Notes: generated from the letters alone by a model not told the origin. DNA of 41,585 nt from Caproicibacter fermentans (GCF_009746625.1 NZ_VWXL01000085.1:1-41585), one strand, 5' to 3'; shown: positions 1 through 8,620, numbered from the stretch's first letter. Numbers and translations are program-made.

Positions 1-127
1 TTTCCGCAAAAGTGGAAATAAATTCAGGAGTATAGCGTTGAAATTCGACGTAATCATTCAGTTTGGAACGCCTCTTGAATCCCTTTTCTCTGAATTCCTC
101 TTCCTGCGCCATTTGTTCAGAGGTTCC
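1..127 (+). mobile_element. Right end of an IS5-type insertion sequence
   Basis: The last 11 bases (117-127, TCAGAGGTTCC) are the exact reverse complement of the first 11 bases of the element entering at 41459. The next four bases, TTAG (128-131), fit the YTAR target that IS5-group elements duplicate. The ABC transporter gene on the minus strand is cut exactly at this border. Sequence inward of the inverted repeat differs from the right-hand copy, as expected if this is the opposite end of the same element with its transposase on the plus strand. No transposase residues can be recognised in the 116 visible bases. An open minus-strand frame here is judged fortuitous. Confidence 0.75.
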
Positions 128-641
128 TTAGAATCAGCAGGGCAACGGGCAGGATTGAAATCATCAGCAAACCCATGTTTCCATTCACAATCAGCAAGGC
201 GGTTATCATAACAGCGGATACAATAAAATCGCTGAGCATCCGCGGGCAAAGGTGCCCTACGATCATAACCATATTATCAACATCCCTGTGGATGACTGTG
301 CTGATTTCTCCAAGCCTTTCGTTTGTGTAAAAACCAAGTGAAAAAGATTTTAAACGGTGAATAATTTTTTCTCTGAGTTCATAATTCAAGTCAAATCCCG
401 CATAGTGTTTGCGTAAATCGCCAAAGGTACTGGATATTCCCCTAAGCAGTAAAAGAAGGACAAGTGCCAGCCAATCAGCATAAAGGGAAATCTCCTGTTC
501 GGTCATTATAAGATCCAGCATCTTTAGTACCAAAAGCATCATGACAATCCCGGAAAGGGCATAAATTGAAAACCATAGAACGCTGGAAGCTAAAGCTCTT
601 TTCCCTTTTGCGGTCAGAAGCGTTAAGATACCCCGAATCAT
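128..641 (-). pseudogene. ABC half-transporter (type IV exporter fold), cut by IS
   Basis: The ATG at 641 is preceded by GGAGGG, and the gene starts just after the stop of the upstream ABC half-transporter, so the two form an operon and probably a heterodimer. The visible product is the N-terminal part of an ABC transmembrane domain: two hydrophobic segments (about residues 18-40 and 50-70), a conserved ELREKIIHRL stretch and a further pair of hydrophobic segments near 135-170. It ends at a stop (117-119) supplied by the IS terminus, which adds the foreign residues RNL after native Ile-Leu. The rest of the membrane domain and the whole ATPase domain are missing. The fragment cannot hydrolyse ATP, so the partner half is likely left without its mate unless it works as a homodimer. 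Confidence 0.85.
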
Positions 642-644
642 TTT

Positions 645-2372
645 TCATCCCTCCTTGATACTCCAAAGCTCTGTCTGGTTTTGATCCTGTACGGCCTTTT
701 GATATAATTTACATCGTTCTGTCAGCTCTTGATGTGTTCCACGATCTACGACATGTCCGGAATCCATGACAATAATCTGATCTGCGTTACGGATGGTGTT
801 GAGATGATGGGTGATCGAGATCACCGTTTTCCCTTTGCTGAAATTCTCTAATGCCGCCTGAATAGACGCTTCGTTTTCGGCATCGACCGCTGCGGTTGCT
901 TCGTCCAGGATGAGAATAGGGGCGTCTTTTAAGATCATTCTGGCGATCGCAATCCGCTGTTTCTCCCCGCCGGAAAATTTAACGCCCGATTCTCCTGCCT
1001 TTGTGTCATAGCCTTGCGGCAAGGAGGAAATAAACGAATGGATATTTGCCTTTTTTGACGCGGCAACAATTTCACCCCTTGTTGCGTCCGGTTTCCCAAG
1101 CCGGATATTTTCTTCCACGCTCATATTAAAAAGAAATGTATCCTGCTGAACAATGGCAATGAATGCGTTCCATTGCTTTTCCGACATACTTTTAATATCA
1201 ACGCCATTGATCTGAATCCTGCCTGTTTGTGGAATCCAAAAGCCCATAATCAAACTGACAAGTGTACTTTTGCCACAGCCGGATGCGCCGACAATCGCGT
1301 TGCGGCTTCCCTTTTTGAAGGTCAGATTTATATTTTCAAGAGACCGGCCTTTTCCAGGATAGGAAAAATCGACGCCTTGAATCCGGATATCACCATTCCG
1401 CACAGGGACGGCCGCTTCTTTTTTTTCAGAAGCGGACACGTCCAGAACCGAACCAACCTCACGCATCGCCTGATGAAAAACGATATTATAGTGCTGCAGG
1501 GTGGCGGTTTTTGCGATGGAAGCAGTGAACGCCCCGCCCAGAATCATGGAAAGGACGAAGACCGGCACCGAAATTTGCCCTTTTAAGAGAAAGCCGCTCC
1601 CCAGAATCATCACCAGAACCACGCCGCCCTCCATAAAAATGTCAATGAAACCCATGGACAGCGAAACACCGGCTGCGGCTTTTCTTGCGGCCCTTACATA
1701 ATCCTTGGCAAGCTGTATTGTATTTTGGGTCTTGGTCTCTTCTTTGCCAAACGCCTTTATTACCGCAATGTTCTGAATATATTCCATCATGTTTTCCTGC
1801 ATGGCCTTTGTGCTGTCCACAAACATTCTTTGGTTTTTATCCCAGACAGCAGCGGATCCTTTTTTTATCAGCAGCATCAGCGGCAGGCTTGAAACCATCA
1901 GCAGTGCGAGACGCCAATCGAGAAACAGCATGGCTGCAAAAATAATGGCGGGAAACAGGGTCGCCGACATAATCTCCGGCAATCCATGCGCAAGATAAAA
2001 CTCTACCTGCTCCACATCGTGCTCTACAATATTTGTCAGATCGCCGGTTTTTCGCTCCTGAAAAAAGCCAAGCGGTAATTTCTTCAGATGCCGGATCAAG
2101 CGCAGCCTCAAATCTGTAAGCGTGCCGTATGCTGCCTTATGCGCTTCCCAAGTTGCATAATAAGAGCAAATTGCTTTTATCAGGAACGATGACAGCATAA
2201 AACAGCTATCTGTGATCACGATACCGACGGTTAGTCGCCCGGCAATAAAAGAAGCTGCCATGTGTATCGTTAAAAAGCGTGGAATCAAATCAAATAGCGC
2301 ACCAACTGCAATCAACACGTTGGAAACACGATTTTTCTTTTTAATGTCTTTTACTAATATGCTCTGATTCAA
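645..2372 (-). CDS. Fused permease-ATPase ABC half-transporter
   Basis: This 575-residue protein has an N-terminal six-helix ABC membrane domain (about 15-300) and a C-terminal ATPase domain. The Walker A motif GASGCGKST is at 362-370, the signature FSGGE at 466-470, Walker B ILILDE at 486-491 and a switch-region His in THH near 522. It belongs to the large family that holds MsbA-like exporters and also IrtAB/YbtPQ-like siderophore transporters; the substrate cannot be told from sequence. The start is TTG (2372-2370) behind a strong GGAGGGG site. The next gene is its natural heterodimer partner but is cut by an IS. A 16-bp stem-loop lies between it and the gene upstream, so expression may depend on read-through. 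Confidence 0.9.
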   Translation of the reverse strand: MNQSILVKDIKKKNRVSNVLIAVGALFDLIPRFLTIHMAASFIAGRLTVGIVITDSCFMLSSFLIKAICSYYATWEAHKAAYGTLTDLRLRLIRHLKKLPLGFFQERKTGDLTNIVEHDVEQVEFYLAHGLPEIMSATLFPAIIFAAMLFLDWRLALLMVSSLPLMLLIKKGSAAVWDKNQRMFVDSTKAMQENMMEYIQNIAVIKAFGKEETKTQNTIQLAKDYVRAARKAAAGVSLSMGFIDIFMEGGVVLVMILGSGFLLKGQISVPVFVLSMILGGAFTASIAKTATLQHYNIVFHQAMREVGSVLDVSASEKKEAAVPVRNGDIRIQGVDFSYPGKGRSLENINLTFKKGSRNAIVGASGCGKSTLVSLIMGFWIPQTGRIQINGVDIKSMSEKQWNAFIAIVQQDTFLFNMSVEENIRLGKPDATRGEIVAASKKANIHSFISSLPQGYDTKAGESGVKFSGGEKQRIAIARMILKDAPILILDEATAAVDAENEASIQAALENFSKGKTVISITHHLNTIRNADQIIVMDSGHVVDRGTHQELTERCKLYQKAVQDQNQTELWSIKEG

Positions 2373-2400
2373 GTTAGCCCCTCCTGCTGCATGTAAAATA

Positions 2401-2450
2401 AAGACACAGAGCCGATCGCACCTTTTACAGTGTTATCGGCTCTGCGTCTT
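2401..2450 (-). terminator. Stem-loop with T-rich tail inside the operon
   Basis: A 16-bp inverted repeat with a single mismatch (arms 2401-2416 and 2435-2450, 18-base loop) is followed on the minus strand by TTTATTTT. This is the form of an intrinsic terminator. The last codons and stop of the KTR gene form part of the first arm. The next gene starts only 29 bases beyond, with no room for a promoter of its own, so this may be a partial or regulated terminator or an RNA-processing site rather than an operon end. Confidence 0.7.
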
Positions 2451-2621
2451 AGCGTCTGGCTCTGTTACGATTATCACATTTTGATCTTTTACGTCTATCA
2501 AAGTTATTTGTTTGCATTTTGGACAAAACAAAGGAAAATGAATGAGTATCGTATCATCTCTGATTTGGATGCGGGTTTTGTTCCCGCACACAGGGCAGCG
2601 TATCCAGTCTGTTCTTCTCAT
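2433..2621 (-). CDS. Cysteine-rich KTR-domain small protein
   Basis: The 62-residue product has two CxxC knuckles (CPVC at 9-12, CPKC at 33-36), with the KTR tripeptide just after the first, and the sequence FPLFCPKCK. This matches the Cys_rich_KTR family of small putative zinc-binding proteins, which in my knowledge are often carried near resistance genes on conjugative elements. Function is unknown. It starts 13 bases after the methyltransferase-MarR gene and is surely co-transcribed with it. Its 3' end is built into the arm of a terminator-like hairpin. Confidence 0.8.
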   Translation of the reverse strand: MRRTDWIRCPVCGNKTRIQIRDDTILIHFPLFCPKCKQITLIDVKDQNVIIVTEPDAKTQSR

Positions 2622-2634
2622 ACTACGGCCTCTT

Positions 2635-4071
2635 TCAGGCGTGGTTATGAATTAGCTGAATTGCCTGATCCAGAAAGCCTTTTATCGCGGTCAATTGATC
2701 TCCGGGCATATTTGAGAGGTAATCGAACAGCGCTTTGTCATTTTCCTCGTGGTATCTCTGATGAAATCGGTAAGCGGTCCATCCTTTTTCCGTCAAATAC
2801 AGCCGGTAACGTTTTTTGTCTTTTTGATCATCTTCCTTTGCAATCAGTTCCCGCTCACTGAGCTTTTGCAGTGTTTTATGGACAACAGGCCGGGTAATTC
2901 CAAATTTCCGCGCAAGCTCCGCGCTGTAAATGCCGGGGAAATCGCCGATCATTTTTATCATGTGAATCTCGCCCCGGTAAAAAGTCAAATTTTCACTGCC
3001 AAAGTCAAGAACATTCGTTCTGCTGTTGGCGATTTGCTCCGTCAGTTCAATAAAAGAACGAACAACATCTCCTGAACACAGCGAGAGATCGGTAATCCCT
3101 TTCCGGTAAAGCTGCCCCTCAAAAAGCGTGTTCTCCAGAACGTCTGCGGCTTTCAGCCCGGCCTTTTTGACGGCTCTTTCCATTTCTATGTCACTGGGAG
3201 GAAGCGGAACTCCGTTAAGAAAGCCGGACAGCCAGCTCAGCATATTGGGCGGAGCGTCATATTTGTGATCCGCATATTGCCCGATCACAAGCAGATAGCC
3301 GCCATCGCGCAAGGCCGAGGACAGCTTCTGCATAAAGCATGCGATATCACCCTCTACAAAATTCAGGATACCGGAAGCGATAATCAGATCGTAGCTTCCT
3401 CCTAAATCATCCGTATTAAAATTTCCGGAGAGAACATCGACGTGTTTTTCCTCATGGTGCTGCCGGACTATCTGATTTGTTACGGAAGCCACTCCAGGTG
3501 TTTCGAAGACGGTTGCTTTGCTGCCGGGAAAATGTTTAACAAATTCAATCGCTAAAATTCCCGTCCCTCCCCCTAAATCCAAGATACGGAGAGGGCGTTT
3601 CGGGTTCGGAAACAGTTTCTGCATTTCTTCCAGAAAAGACTGTACTCGCCCGGTATACATTTCCGGAATGGATGCTTTTGCTAAATCTTCAAAGTCATAA
3701 TTGTTTGAACGTGACTTCGGGCTGGTTTTCAGTTTTGATTCCAACTCATTTAAGGAAGTCATTTTTTCCCGGAACAGCAATGCCTCTCCGAGGAAAACTT
3801 CACTGTTTCGGGATAGAAAATCCTTTGTTTCCGGAGTGTTCGCGTAAAAATCGCCGATCTTGCTGACAAATCCGCAGGAAACTAGCGTTAGCAGCAACAG
3901 TTCGATCTGCTTTTTATCACAATTTAGAGATTCGGCAATCGCTTCAGCGGTCGCCGGCGTGTCCAGATGGGAAAATACATTTAAATGAATCGCCGCGAAA
4001 AGCAGCTGCGCCTCCTGATAATTATGAATCACCTGATAATAGCGGCTTGGGTTGTTTGCCATTTGATACAT
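2635..4071 (-). CDS. SAM methyltransferase fused to a MarR-type regulator
   Basis: Numbered from a possible GTG start at 4083, residues 15-100 form the winged-helix dimerisation domain of the O-methyltransferase-2 type, residues 145-330 a Rossmann methyltransferase with motif I LDLGGGTG (169-176), and residues 372-482 a MarR-family winged helix (ITRPVVHKTLQKL as recognition region, wing near KKRYRLYLTEKG). I prefer the ATG at 4071 (478 residues): AAAGGAA directly abuts the GTG but lies about 12 bases from this ATG. The family methylates small hydroxylated aromatics, but the substrate here is unknown. An enzyme joined to a DNA-binding domain suggests a self-regulating sensor. Its promoter carries a perfect 11-bp inverted repeat. 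It heads an operon with the KTR protein and the left ABC pair. Confidence 0.88.
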   Translation of the reverse strand: MYQMANNPSRYYQVIHNYQEAQLLFAAIHLNVFSHLDTPATAEAIAESLNCDKKQIELLLLTLVSCGFVSKIGDFYANTPETKDFLSRNSEVFLGEALLFREKMTSLNELESKLKTSPKSRSNNYDFEDLAKASIPEMYTGRVQSFLEEMQKLFPNPKRPLRILDLGGGTGILAIEFVKHFPGSKATVFETPGVASVTNQIVRQHHEEKHVDVLSGNFNTDDLGGSYDLIIASGILNFVEGDIACFMQKLSSALRDGGYLLVIGQYADHKYDAPPNMLSWLSGFLNGVPLPPSDIEMERAVKKAGLKAADVLENTLFEGQLYRKGITDLSLCSGDVVRSFIELTEQIANSRTNVLDFGSENLTFYRGEIHMIKMIGDFPGIYSAELARKFGITRPVVHKTLQKLSERELIAKEDDQKDKKRYRLYLTEKGWTAYRFHQRYHEENDKALFDYLSNMPGDQLTAIKGFLDQAIQLIHNHA

Positions 4072-4118
4072 AAGACGAGTCACTTCCTTTATCCTAATAA
4101 CGGGTGCTAGTTATCATT

Positions 4119-4178
4119 CAATCGGTTAGCTTCCTCTAACCGATTGTTAGTATAGCATACCTTAATATTGATTGTCAA
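4119..4178 (-). promoter_or_regulatory. Promoter and MarR-like operator of the methyltransferase operon
   Basis: Reading the minus strand, TTGACA (4178-4173) and TATACT (4154-4149) are 18 bases apart. Directly downstream, over the expected transcription start, is a perfect 11-bp inverted repeat CAATCGGTTAG-N6-CTAACCGATTG (arms 4119-4129 and 4136-4146). Its core, GTTAG-N6-CTAAC (4125-4140), recurs exactly in front of the second ABC pair at 5038-5053. The placement fits repression, most simply by the MarR domain encoded just downstream. Confidence 0.75.
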
Positions 4179-4315
4179 GCTAATAAACTGAGATTCGGGG
4201 AGCCGGCAAGAAAAACGACATATAGACCTACTCAGATCTAACACGATATTTCATAGCATTTATCGTCCTTCAAGCTTATCTCTTGGAGGACGATTTCTCT
4301 ATTCTGAAATATAAC

Positions 4316-4374
4316 TTGACAAATGATCAGCAAAGCGTTAATATAACACCGTTATTGAATAACGCCGTTATATT
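4316..4374 (+). promoter_or_regulatory. Promoter and 35-bp palindromic operator of the TetR-ABC operon
   Basis: TTGACA (4316-4321) and TAATAT (4339-4344) are separated by 17 bases. A 35-bp near-perfect palindrome (4340-4374, centre G at 4357, two mismatched pairs) overlaps the -10 box and the start point. Its core is CGTTATT-G-AATAACG, flanked by AATATAAC and GTTATATT. This is the expected position and form of an autoregulatory TetR operator. The remaining gap between the divergent promoters (4179-4315) shows no gene. Confidence 0.78.
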
Positions 4375-4387
4375 ATGGAGGCTGGAT

Positions 4388-5014
4388 ATGAAGCTTGTCA
4401 ATGAAAAGCTTGCCGCAAACCTGCTGAAAGCAGGCAGCAAGGAATTTCTCTCTATGGGTTTTCAGGGGGCGTCCCTGCGCAGTATCGCAGCGTCGCTGGG
4501 TGTTACGACCGGAGCCATTTACCGCTACTATTCGGACAAAGAAGCTTTGTTTGACGCACTGGTCGAGGAGCCCGCCAAAACTTTAGTGGAGCAGTATCGC
4601 AAGCTCCAGAAGTCCTTCGCTGCCATGCCGCTGGAACGCCAATTATGTGAGTTACCCGAGGTGCCGGATGAGAAACAGCTGTGGATGCTTCGGCATATTT
4701 ACGATCATTTTGATGCCTTTAAGCTTATTATCTGCTGCTCTGCCGGAACAAAATACGAGCACTACATTGATACCTTAATTGAGATTGAAGCAAATTCAAG
4801 CCGGGCTTTGATTGACCGGATGACAGCGGAAGGGCTAAAGATTCGCTGCATTGACGACGCACTGATTCATATCGTTTCAAGCGCACTCTTTTTTGGAATG
4901 TTTGAAACTGTAAAACACGACATGCCATTTGAAAAGGCTGTTATTTACACAAATAGCCTTCGAGAATTCTATTCTGCCGGCTGGTTTAAGATTTTAGGGC
5001 TCTCAAACGCCTGA
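4388..5014 (+). CDS. TetR-family regulator
   Basis: This 208-residue protein has an N-terminal TetR HTH (about residues 10-56, with SLRSIAASLGVTTGAIYRYY) and a variable helical ligand domain. I chose the ATG at 4388 because TATGGAGG precedes it with good spacing; an in-frame ATG at 4283 would place the promoter and operator inside the gene. It is followed after 56 bases by two ABC half-transporters on the same strand, and so is the likely local repressor of the operon. The inducer is unknown. The gap to the ABC gene holds a separate 16-bp palindrome. Confidence 0.88.
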   Translation: MKLVNEKLAANLLKAGSKEFLSMGFQGASLRSIAASLGVTTGAIYRYYSDKEALFDALVEEPAKTLVEQYRKLQKSFAAMPLERQLCELPEVPDEKQLWMLRHIYDHFDAFKLIICCSAGTKYEHYIDTLIEIEANSSRALIDRMTAEGLKIRCIDDALIHIVSSALFFGMFETVKHDMPFEKAVIYTNSLREFYSAGWFKILGLSNA

Positions 5015-5037
5015 GACCCTTTATCTTTTGCTGTGTA

Positions 5038-5053
5038 GTTAGATTAATCTAAC
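5038..5053. promoter_or_regulatory. 16-bp palindromic operator shared with the methyltransferase promoter
   Basis: GTTAGATTAATCTAAC is a perfect palindrome between the TetR stop and the ABC start, just before the ribosome-binding site. Written as GTTAG-N6-CTAAC it has the same half-sites and spacing as the operator at 4125-4140. It may let the methyltransferase-MarR protein (or TetR) control the ABC genes apart from tetR, for example as a roadblock. No clear -10/-35 pair is visible beside it. Confidence 0.6.
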
Positions 5054-5070
5054 CAAAGGAGATGTATTAC

Positions 5071-6819
5071 ATGAAAGAAAAAACCGGCTCACACCCCGCC
5101 GCAAAACTCTGGGGTTGGGCAAGGCCTTACCACGGAAGCTTCCTTGGCTCCGTCCTATTGGCAGTACTCGGCGTAGCATGCGGGATGATTCCCTACTTTT
5201 CCGTGGCGGCCATCCTCCGCCTGCTGCTGTCTGGCAGCGTGAGTATGCCTGCATATCTTATGTGGTGCGGCATAGCCTTGGCGGGCTATCTGGGGAAGGT
5301 GCTCTTTGGCAGCTTCTCCACCCTGATTTCGCATACGGCTACCTATCATACCTTGCGGGATCTGCGCAAAGCGCTGACTTCCAAGCTTGCGAGAGTACCG
5401 ATGGGCACAGTGCTGAACACTCCGTCCGGGCAGTATAAGACCACGATTGTGGATCGAGTCGAGGGCATGGAACCGACGCTTGCCCATCTGATTCCGGAAA
5501 TGACCTCCAATGCTCTGGTGCCGATTGCGATTTTGGTTTACCTGCTCATTCTTGACTGGCGTATGGCCCTTATCTCCCTCATAACGCTCTTTATCGGGTT
5601 TATATTTGTCGCCCGGAGCGGTAAAACCTACGCGAAGCGCTGGGCCGGAGCGGTGGAGGCAGGGCGTCGAATGAACAACGCGATTGTGGAGTATATCGGC
5701 GGAATTCAGGTAGTCAAGGCATTCAGCCAATCCGCGGGCTCCTATCAAAAGTACGCTGACGCGGTCAGAGCAAACGGTCAGTACTATGTGGATTGGATGG
5801 GCGATAATCTGAAATACATGTGTCTGTGGACGTCCGTTATCCCGGCTGTCCTTGTAGCCGTGCTTCCGGCAGGTTTTGCCTTCTGGGCAGGCGGCAGCCT
5901 TTCCGCACCGGATTTTCTCACAATTATTGTGCTTTCCCTGGGGCTTACCGGGCCTATTATGGCAGCCATGACCTTTGTGGACGACCTGGCGGTCATTGGT
6001 ACGAATGTAGGGGAAATCAGCGGCATTCTGGAAACAGCTGAACTGGAACGGCCTCAGGAGCCTGTCAGGCTGGATCATCTGGATATTGCCCTTAAGAACG
6101 TATCATTTACCTATGGGAAAGACAGCGGTGAGGTTCTTCGCGGTATTGACCTGAATATCCGTCCCGGTACGGTAACGGCCCTGGTCGGGCCGTCCGGTTC
6201 CGGCAAATCTACCATCGCCAAGCTGATCGCAGGTTTTTGGGATGTAACGGACGGGCAGATCACGGTTGATGGGTGCGACGTGCGCAGGATTCCCCTGACG
6301 CAGTGGACGGCTCAAATCGCCTATGTCTCTCAGGACAACTATCTCTTTGACCGCTCAATACGAGAAAATATCCGCATGGGGCGGAAAAACGCCACGGACG
6401 CCGAGGTGGAAGATGCGGCAAAAGCGTCCGGCTGCGAGGAGTTTATCCGCCGGCTTGAAAACGGCTATGATACCGCGGCGGGGAGCGGCGGCGGCAGCCT
6501 GTCCGGCGGGGAGCGGCAGCGTGTGGCGATTGCCCGTGCCATGCTCAAGAATGCTCCAATCGTAATATTGGATGAGGCAACTGCTTCCATTGACCCCGAG
6601 AATGAGGCCGCCATTCAAAAGGCACTATCCGCGCTGACAAAGGGAAAAACGCTGATTGTCATAGCCCATCACCTTTCCACCATTACGGATGCGGACAACA
6701 TTGTAGTGGTGAAAAACGGGAAAATTGCAGCACAGGGAAAGCAGGACGAACTGCTTTCCACCTGCCCTGTGTACGCCGATATGTGGGCAGCTTATCAGGG
6801 CACCCGCGATCAGGCTTGA
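5071..6819 (+). CDS. Fused permease-ATPase ABC half-transporter (first of pair)
   Basis: This 582-residue protein has an ABC membrane domain (about 12-310) and an ATPase domain with Walker A GPSGSGKST (373-381), signature LSGGE (477-481), Walker B VILDE (498-502) and switch His in IAHH (531-534). The start is the ATG at 5071, nine bases after AAGGAG; the ATG at 5062 is too close to that site. It pairs with the next gene as a heterodimer, and its fold type resembles IrtAB/YbtPQ transporters as much as drug exporters. Sequence alone does not settle the direction or substrate. Control is likely by the TetR just upstream. Confidence 0.92.
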   Translation: MKEKTGSHPAAKLWGWARPYHGSFLGSVLLAVLGVACGMIPYFSVAAILRLLLSGSVSMPAYLMWCGIALAGYLGKVLFGSFSTLISHTATYHTLRDLRKALTSKLARVPMGTVLNTPSGQYKTTIVDRVEGMEPTLAHLIPEMTSNALVPIAILVYLLILDWRMALISLITLFIGFIFVARSGKTYAKRWAGAVEAGRRMNNAIVEYIGGIQVVKAFSQSAGSYQKYADAVRANGQYYVDWMGDNLKYMCLWTSVIPAVLVAVLPAGFAFWAGGSLSAPDFLTIIVLSLGLTGPIMAAMTFVDDLAVIGTNVGEISGILETAELERPQEPVRLDHLDIALKNVSFTYGKDSGEVLRGIDLNIRPGTVTALVGPSGSGKSTIAKLIAGFWDVTDGQITVDGCDVRRIPLTQWTAQIAYVSQDNYLFDRSIRENIRMGRKNATDAEVEDAAKASGCEEFIRRLENGYDTAAGSGGGSLSGGERQRVAIARAMLKNAPIVILDEATASIDPENEAAIQKALSALTKGKTLIVIAHHLSTITDADNIVVVKNGKIAAQGKQDELLSTCPVYADMWAAYQGTRDQA

Positions 6820-6830
6820 AAGGAGAAAAA

Positions 6831-8564
6831 ATGTTCAGAGTTTTAAAAAAAATCTCAAGCTTTGCAGGCGGGCGCCGGAGGCTAATGCGAAAGTCAATTG
6901 GAATTTCCTTTATTGGCGCGATATTTTCCGCACTGCAGTTCTATGCTCTTTCAGTCGTTCTGTCGGCAGTCCTGGCGGAAAACCGCAACGCAAAAACCGC
7001 GTGGATTGCGCTGGGCATCATGCTGGTTTCGATTGCCGGTCGGGCGGTATCCTCTTATTTTTCAAATATGCAGCAAACCGAAATCGGCTACTATATGGTA
7101 GCAGAAAAGCGCATACATATCGGGGACCGGCTGCGGTATATTCCCATGGGATTTTTCAATCGGAACAGTTTGGGTGATATTACGGCCGTTGTCACCACCA
7201 CGCTGGGAGATGTGGAAAACTCAGCCTCCCGGTGTATGGTGTCTGTTCTTGGCGGGCTTCTGACCTCCGTTGCTCTTGGTCTGGGAGTATGTGCCATCAA
7301 CTGGCGAATAGGGCTGATCGTATTGACTGGAATTGCTCTTTATCTCCTGGTGACTGAGGCCGCCCGGCGCGTATCTTCAAAAAGTTGGCCTAAACGCCAA
7401 AGGGCGCAGGAGGGCTTGGTTGCCGCTGTTATGGAATATCTGCAGGGTATGAGCGTTGTAAAAGCTTTCAATTTGGAAGGCGATGGGGATCAGGCTATTC
7501 GAAAAGCGATTGATGAGAGCTGTGAGTGCAACCTTGGCGTTACCCGCAGGTATGTGCCAGGTGATATTTTGAAAGCCGTGGTGATCCGCTTGGCCGGCAT
7601 TGCAATTCTGACAGCTTCTGTCATTTTGTACTTGCATAGCGAACTGTCTCTGGCGCATTGCCTGATAATGCTGATTGCATCCTTTATGGTGTATAGCGAA
7701 TTGGAGTCGGCAGGCAATATGGCGTCCCTCCTGCAGATGATGGAGGCTTCCATGGACAAAGCAAACTCAATCGACGATATGCCAATGATGGATACCGATG
7801 GAGAGGATATCGTCCCTGCTACATCTGATATCATATTTGATCATGTTAATTTTTCCTATGGTGATCGGAAAGTCCTAAACGGAATCGACCTTACCCTTCC
7901 CGCAAAAACCACCACCGCTGTTGTAGGCCCCTCCGGAGGCGGCAAAACCACTCTGTGCAATCTCATCGCCCGCTTTTGGGACGTGGACAGCGGCTCCATT
8001 ACGATAGGCGGATATGATGTTCGGAAATACAAACTGGACAGCCTCATGAAAAACGTTGCAATGGTGTTTCAGAACGTTTACCTGTTCAACGATACCGTGG
8101 AAAACAATATTAAATTCGGCAAACCGGATGCAACTCATGAACAGGTAGTTGCCGCCGCCAAAGCGGCGTGCTGCGACGAATTCATTTCCGCGCTTCCGGA
8201 CGGATATGGTTCCATGGTCGGAGAAGGCGGCTGCTCCCTTTCGGGAGGAGAAAAGCAGCGAATCTCCATCGCCCGGGCTATGCTGAAGGACGCGCCTATT
8301 GTTATTTTAGACGAGGCGACCGCAAGCGTCGATCCGGAGAACGAAGCGGAACTGCAGAATGCCATTGACGCACTGACACACAACAAGACCCTCATCATGA
8401 TTGCACACCGCCTGAAAACAGTGCGCAAAGCCGATCAGATATTGGTGTTGAACAATGGGAAAATTGTCCAGAAAGGTACGCACGATGAGCTTGCGGAGCA
8501 GCCCGGTATTTATTCCGAATTCCTGAACGCCCGCAGAGAGGCTATCGGCTGGAAGCTGGCCTGA
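6831..8564 (+). CDS. Fused permease-ATPase ABC half-transporter (second of pair)
   Basis: This 577-residue protein has an N-terminal membrane domain (about 20-300) and an ATPase domain with Walker A GPSGGGKTT (366-374), signature LSGGE (470-474), Walker B VILDE (491-495) and IAHR (524-527). The start is the ATG at 6831 behind AAAGGAG, 11 bases past the stop of the partner gene; an in-frame upstream ATG at 6783 would overlap the partner and has no ribosome site. Both ATPase sites look intact, so the heterodimer should be active. A strong terminator follows. Confidence 0.92.
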   Translation: MFRVLKKISSFAGGRRRLMRKSIGISFIGAIFSALQFYALSVVLSAVLAENRNAKTAWIALGIMLVSIAGRAVSSYFSNMQQTEIGYYMVAEKRIHIGDRLRYIPMGFFNRNSLGDITAVVTTTLGDVENSASRCMVSVLGGLLTSVALGLGVCAINWRIGLIVLTGIALYLLVTEAARRVSSKSWPKRQRAQEGLVAAVMEYLQGMSVVKAFNLEGDGDQAIRKAIDESCECNLGVTRRYVPGDILKAVVIRLAGIAILTASVILYLHSELSLAHCLIMLIASFMVYSELESAGNMASLLQMMEASMDKANSIDDMPMMDTDGEDIVPATSDIIFDHVNFSYGDRKVLNGIDLTLPAKTTTAVVGPSGGGKTTLCNLIARFWDVDSGSITIGGYDVRKYKLDSLMKNVAMVFQNVYLFNDTVENNIKFGKPDATHEQVVAAAKAACCDEFISALPDGYGSMVGEGGCSLSGGEKQRISIARAMLKDAPIVILDEATASVDPENEAELQNAIDALTHNKTLIMIAHRLKTVRKADQILVLNNGKIVQKGTHDELAEQPGIYSEFLNARREAIGWKLA

Positions 8565-8579
8565 TACAGGTTAAAATAT

Positions 8580-8620
8580 AGACAGTGGACTCCCGGTTTT
8601 ACGGCAGTCCACTGTCTTTT
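8580..8620 (+). terminator. Intrinsic terminator of the TetR-ABC operon
   Basis: A perfect 12-bp inverted repeat (8580-8591 and 8606-8617) with a 14-base loop ends in TTTT on the plus strand. It closes the operon. The following 140 bases up to the convergent GNAT gene hold no gene I can support. Confidence 0.9.

Noticed and set aside
1-119. Open minus-strand frame (starting MAQEEEFREKGF) reaching the window edge
   Set aside because: It starts inside the IS terminus with no ribosome site and matches nothing I know; it is best explained as chance reading of the IS end.
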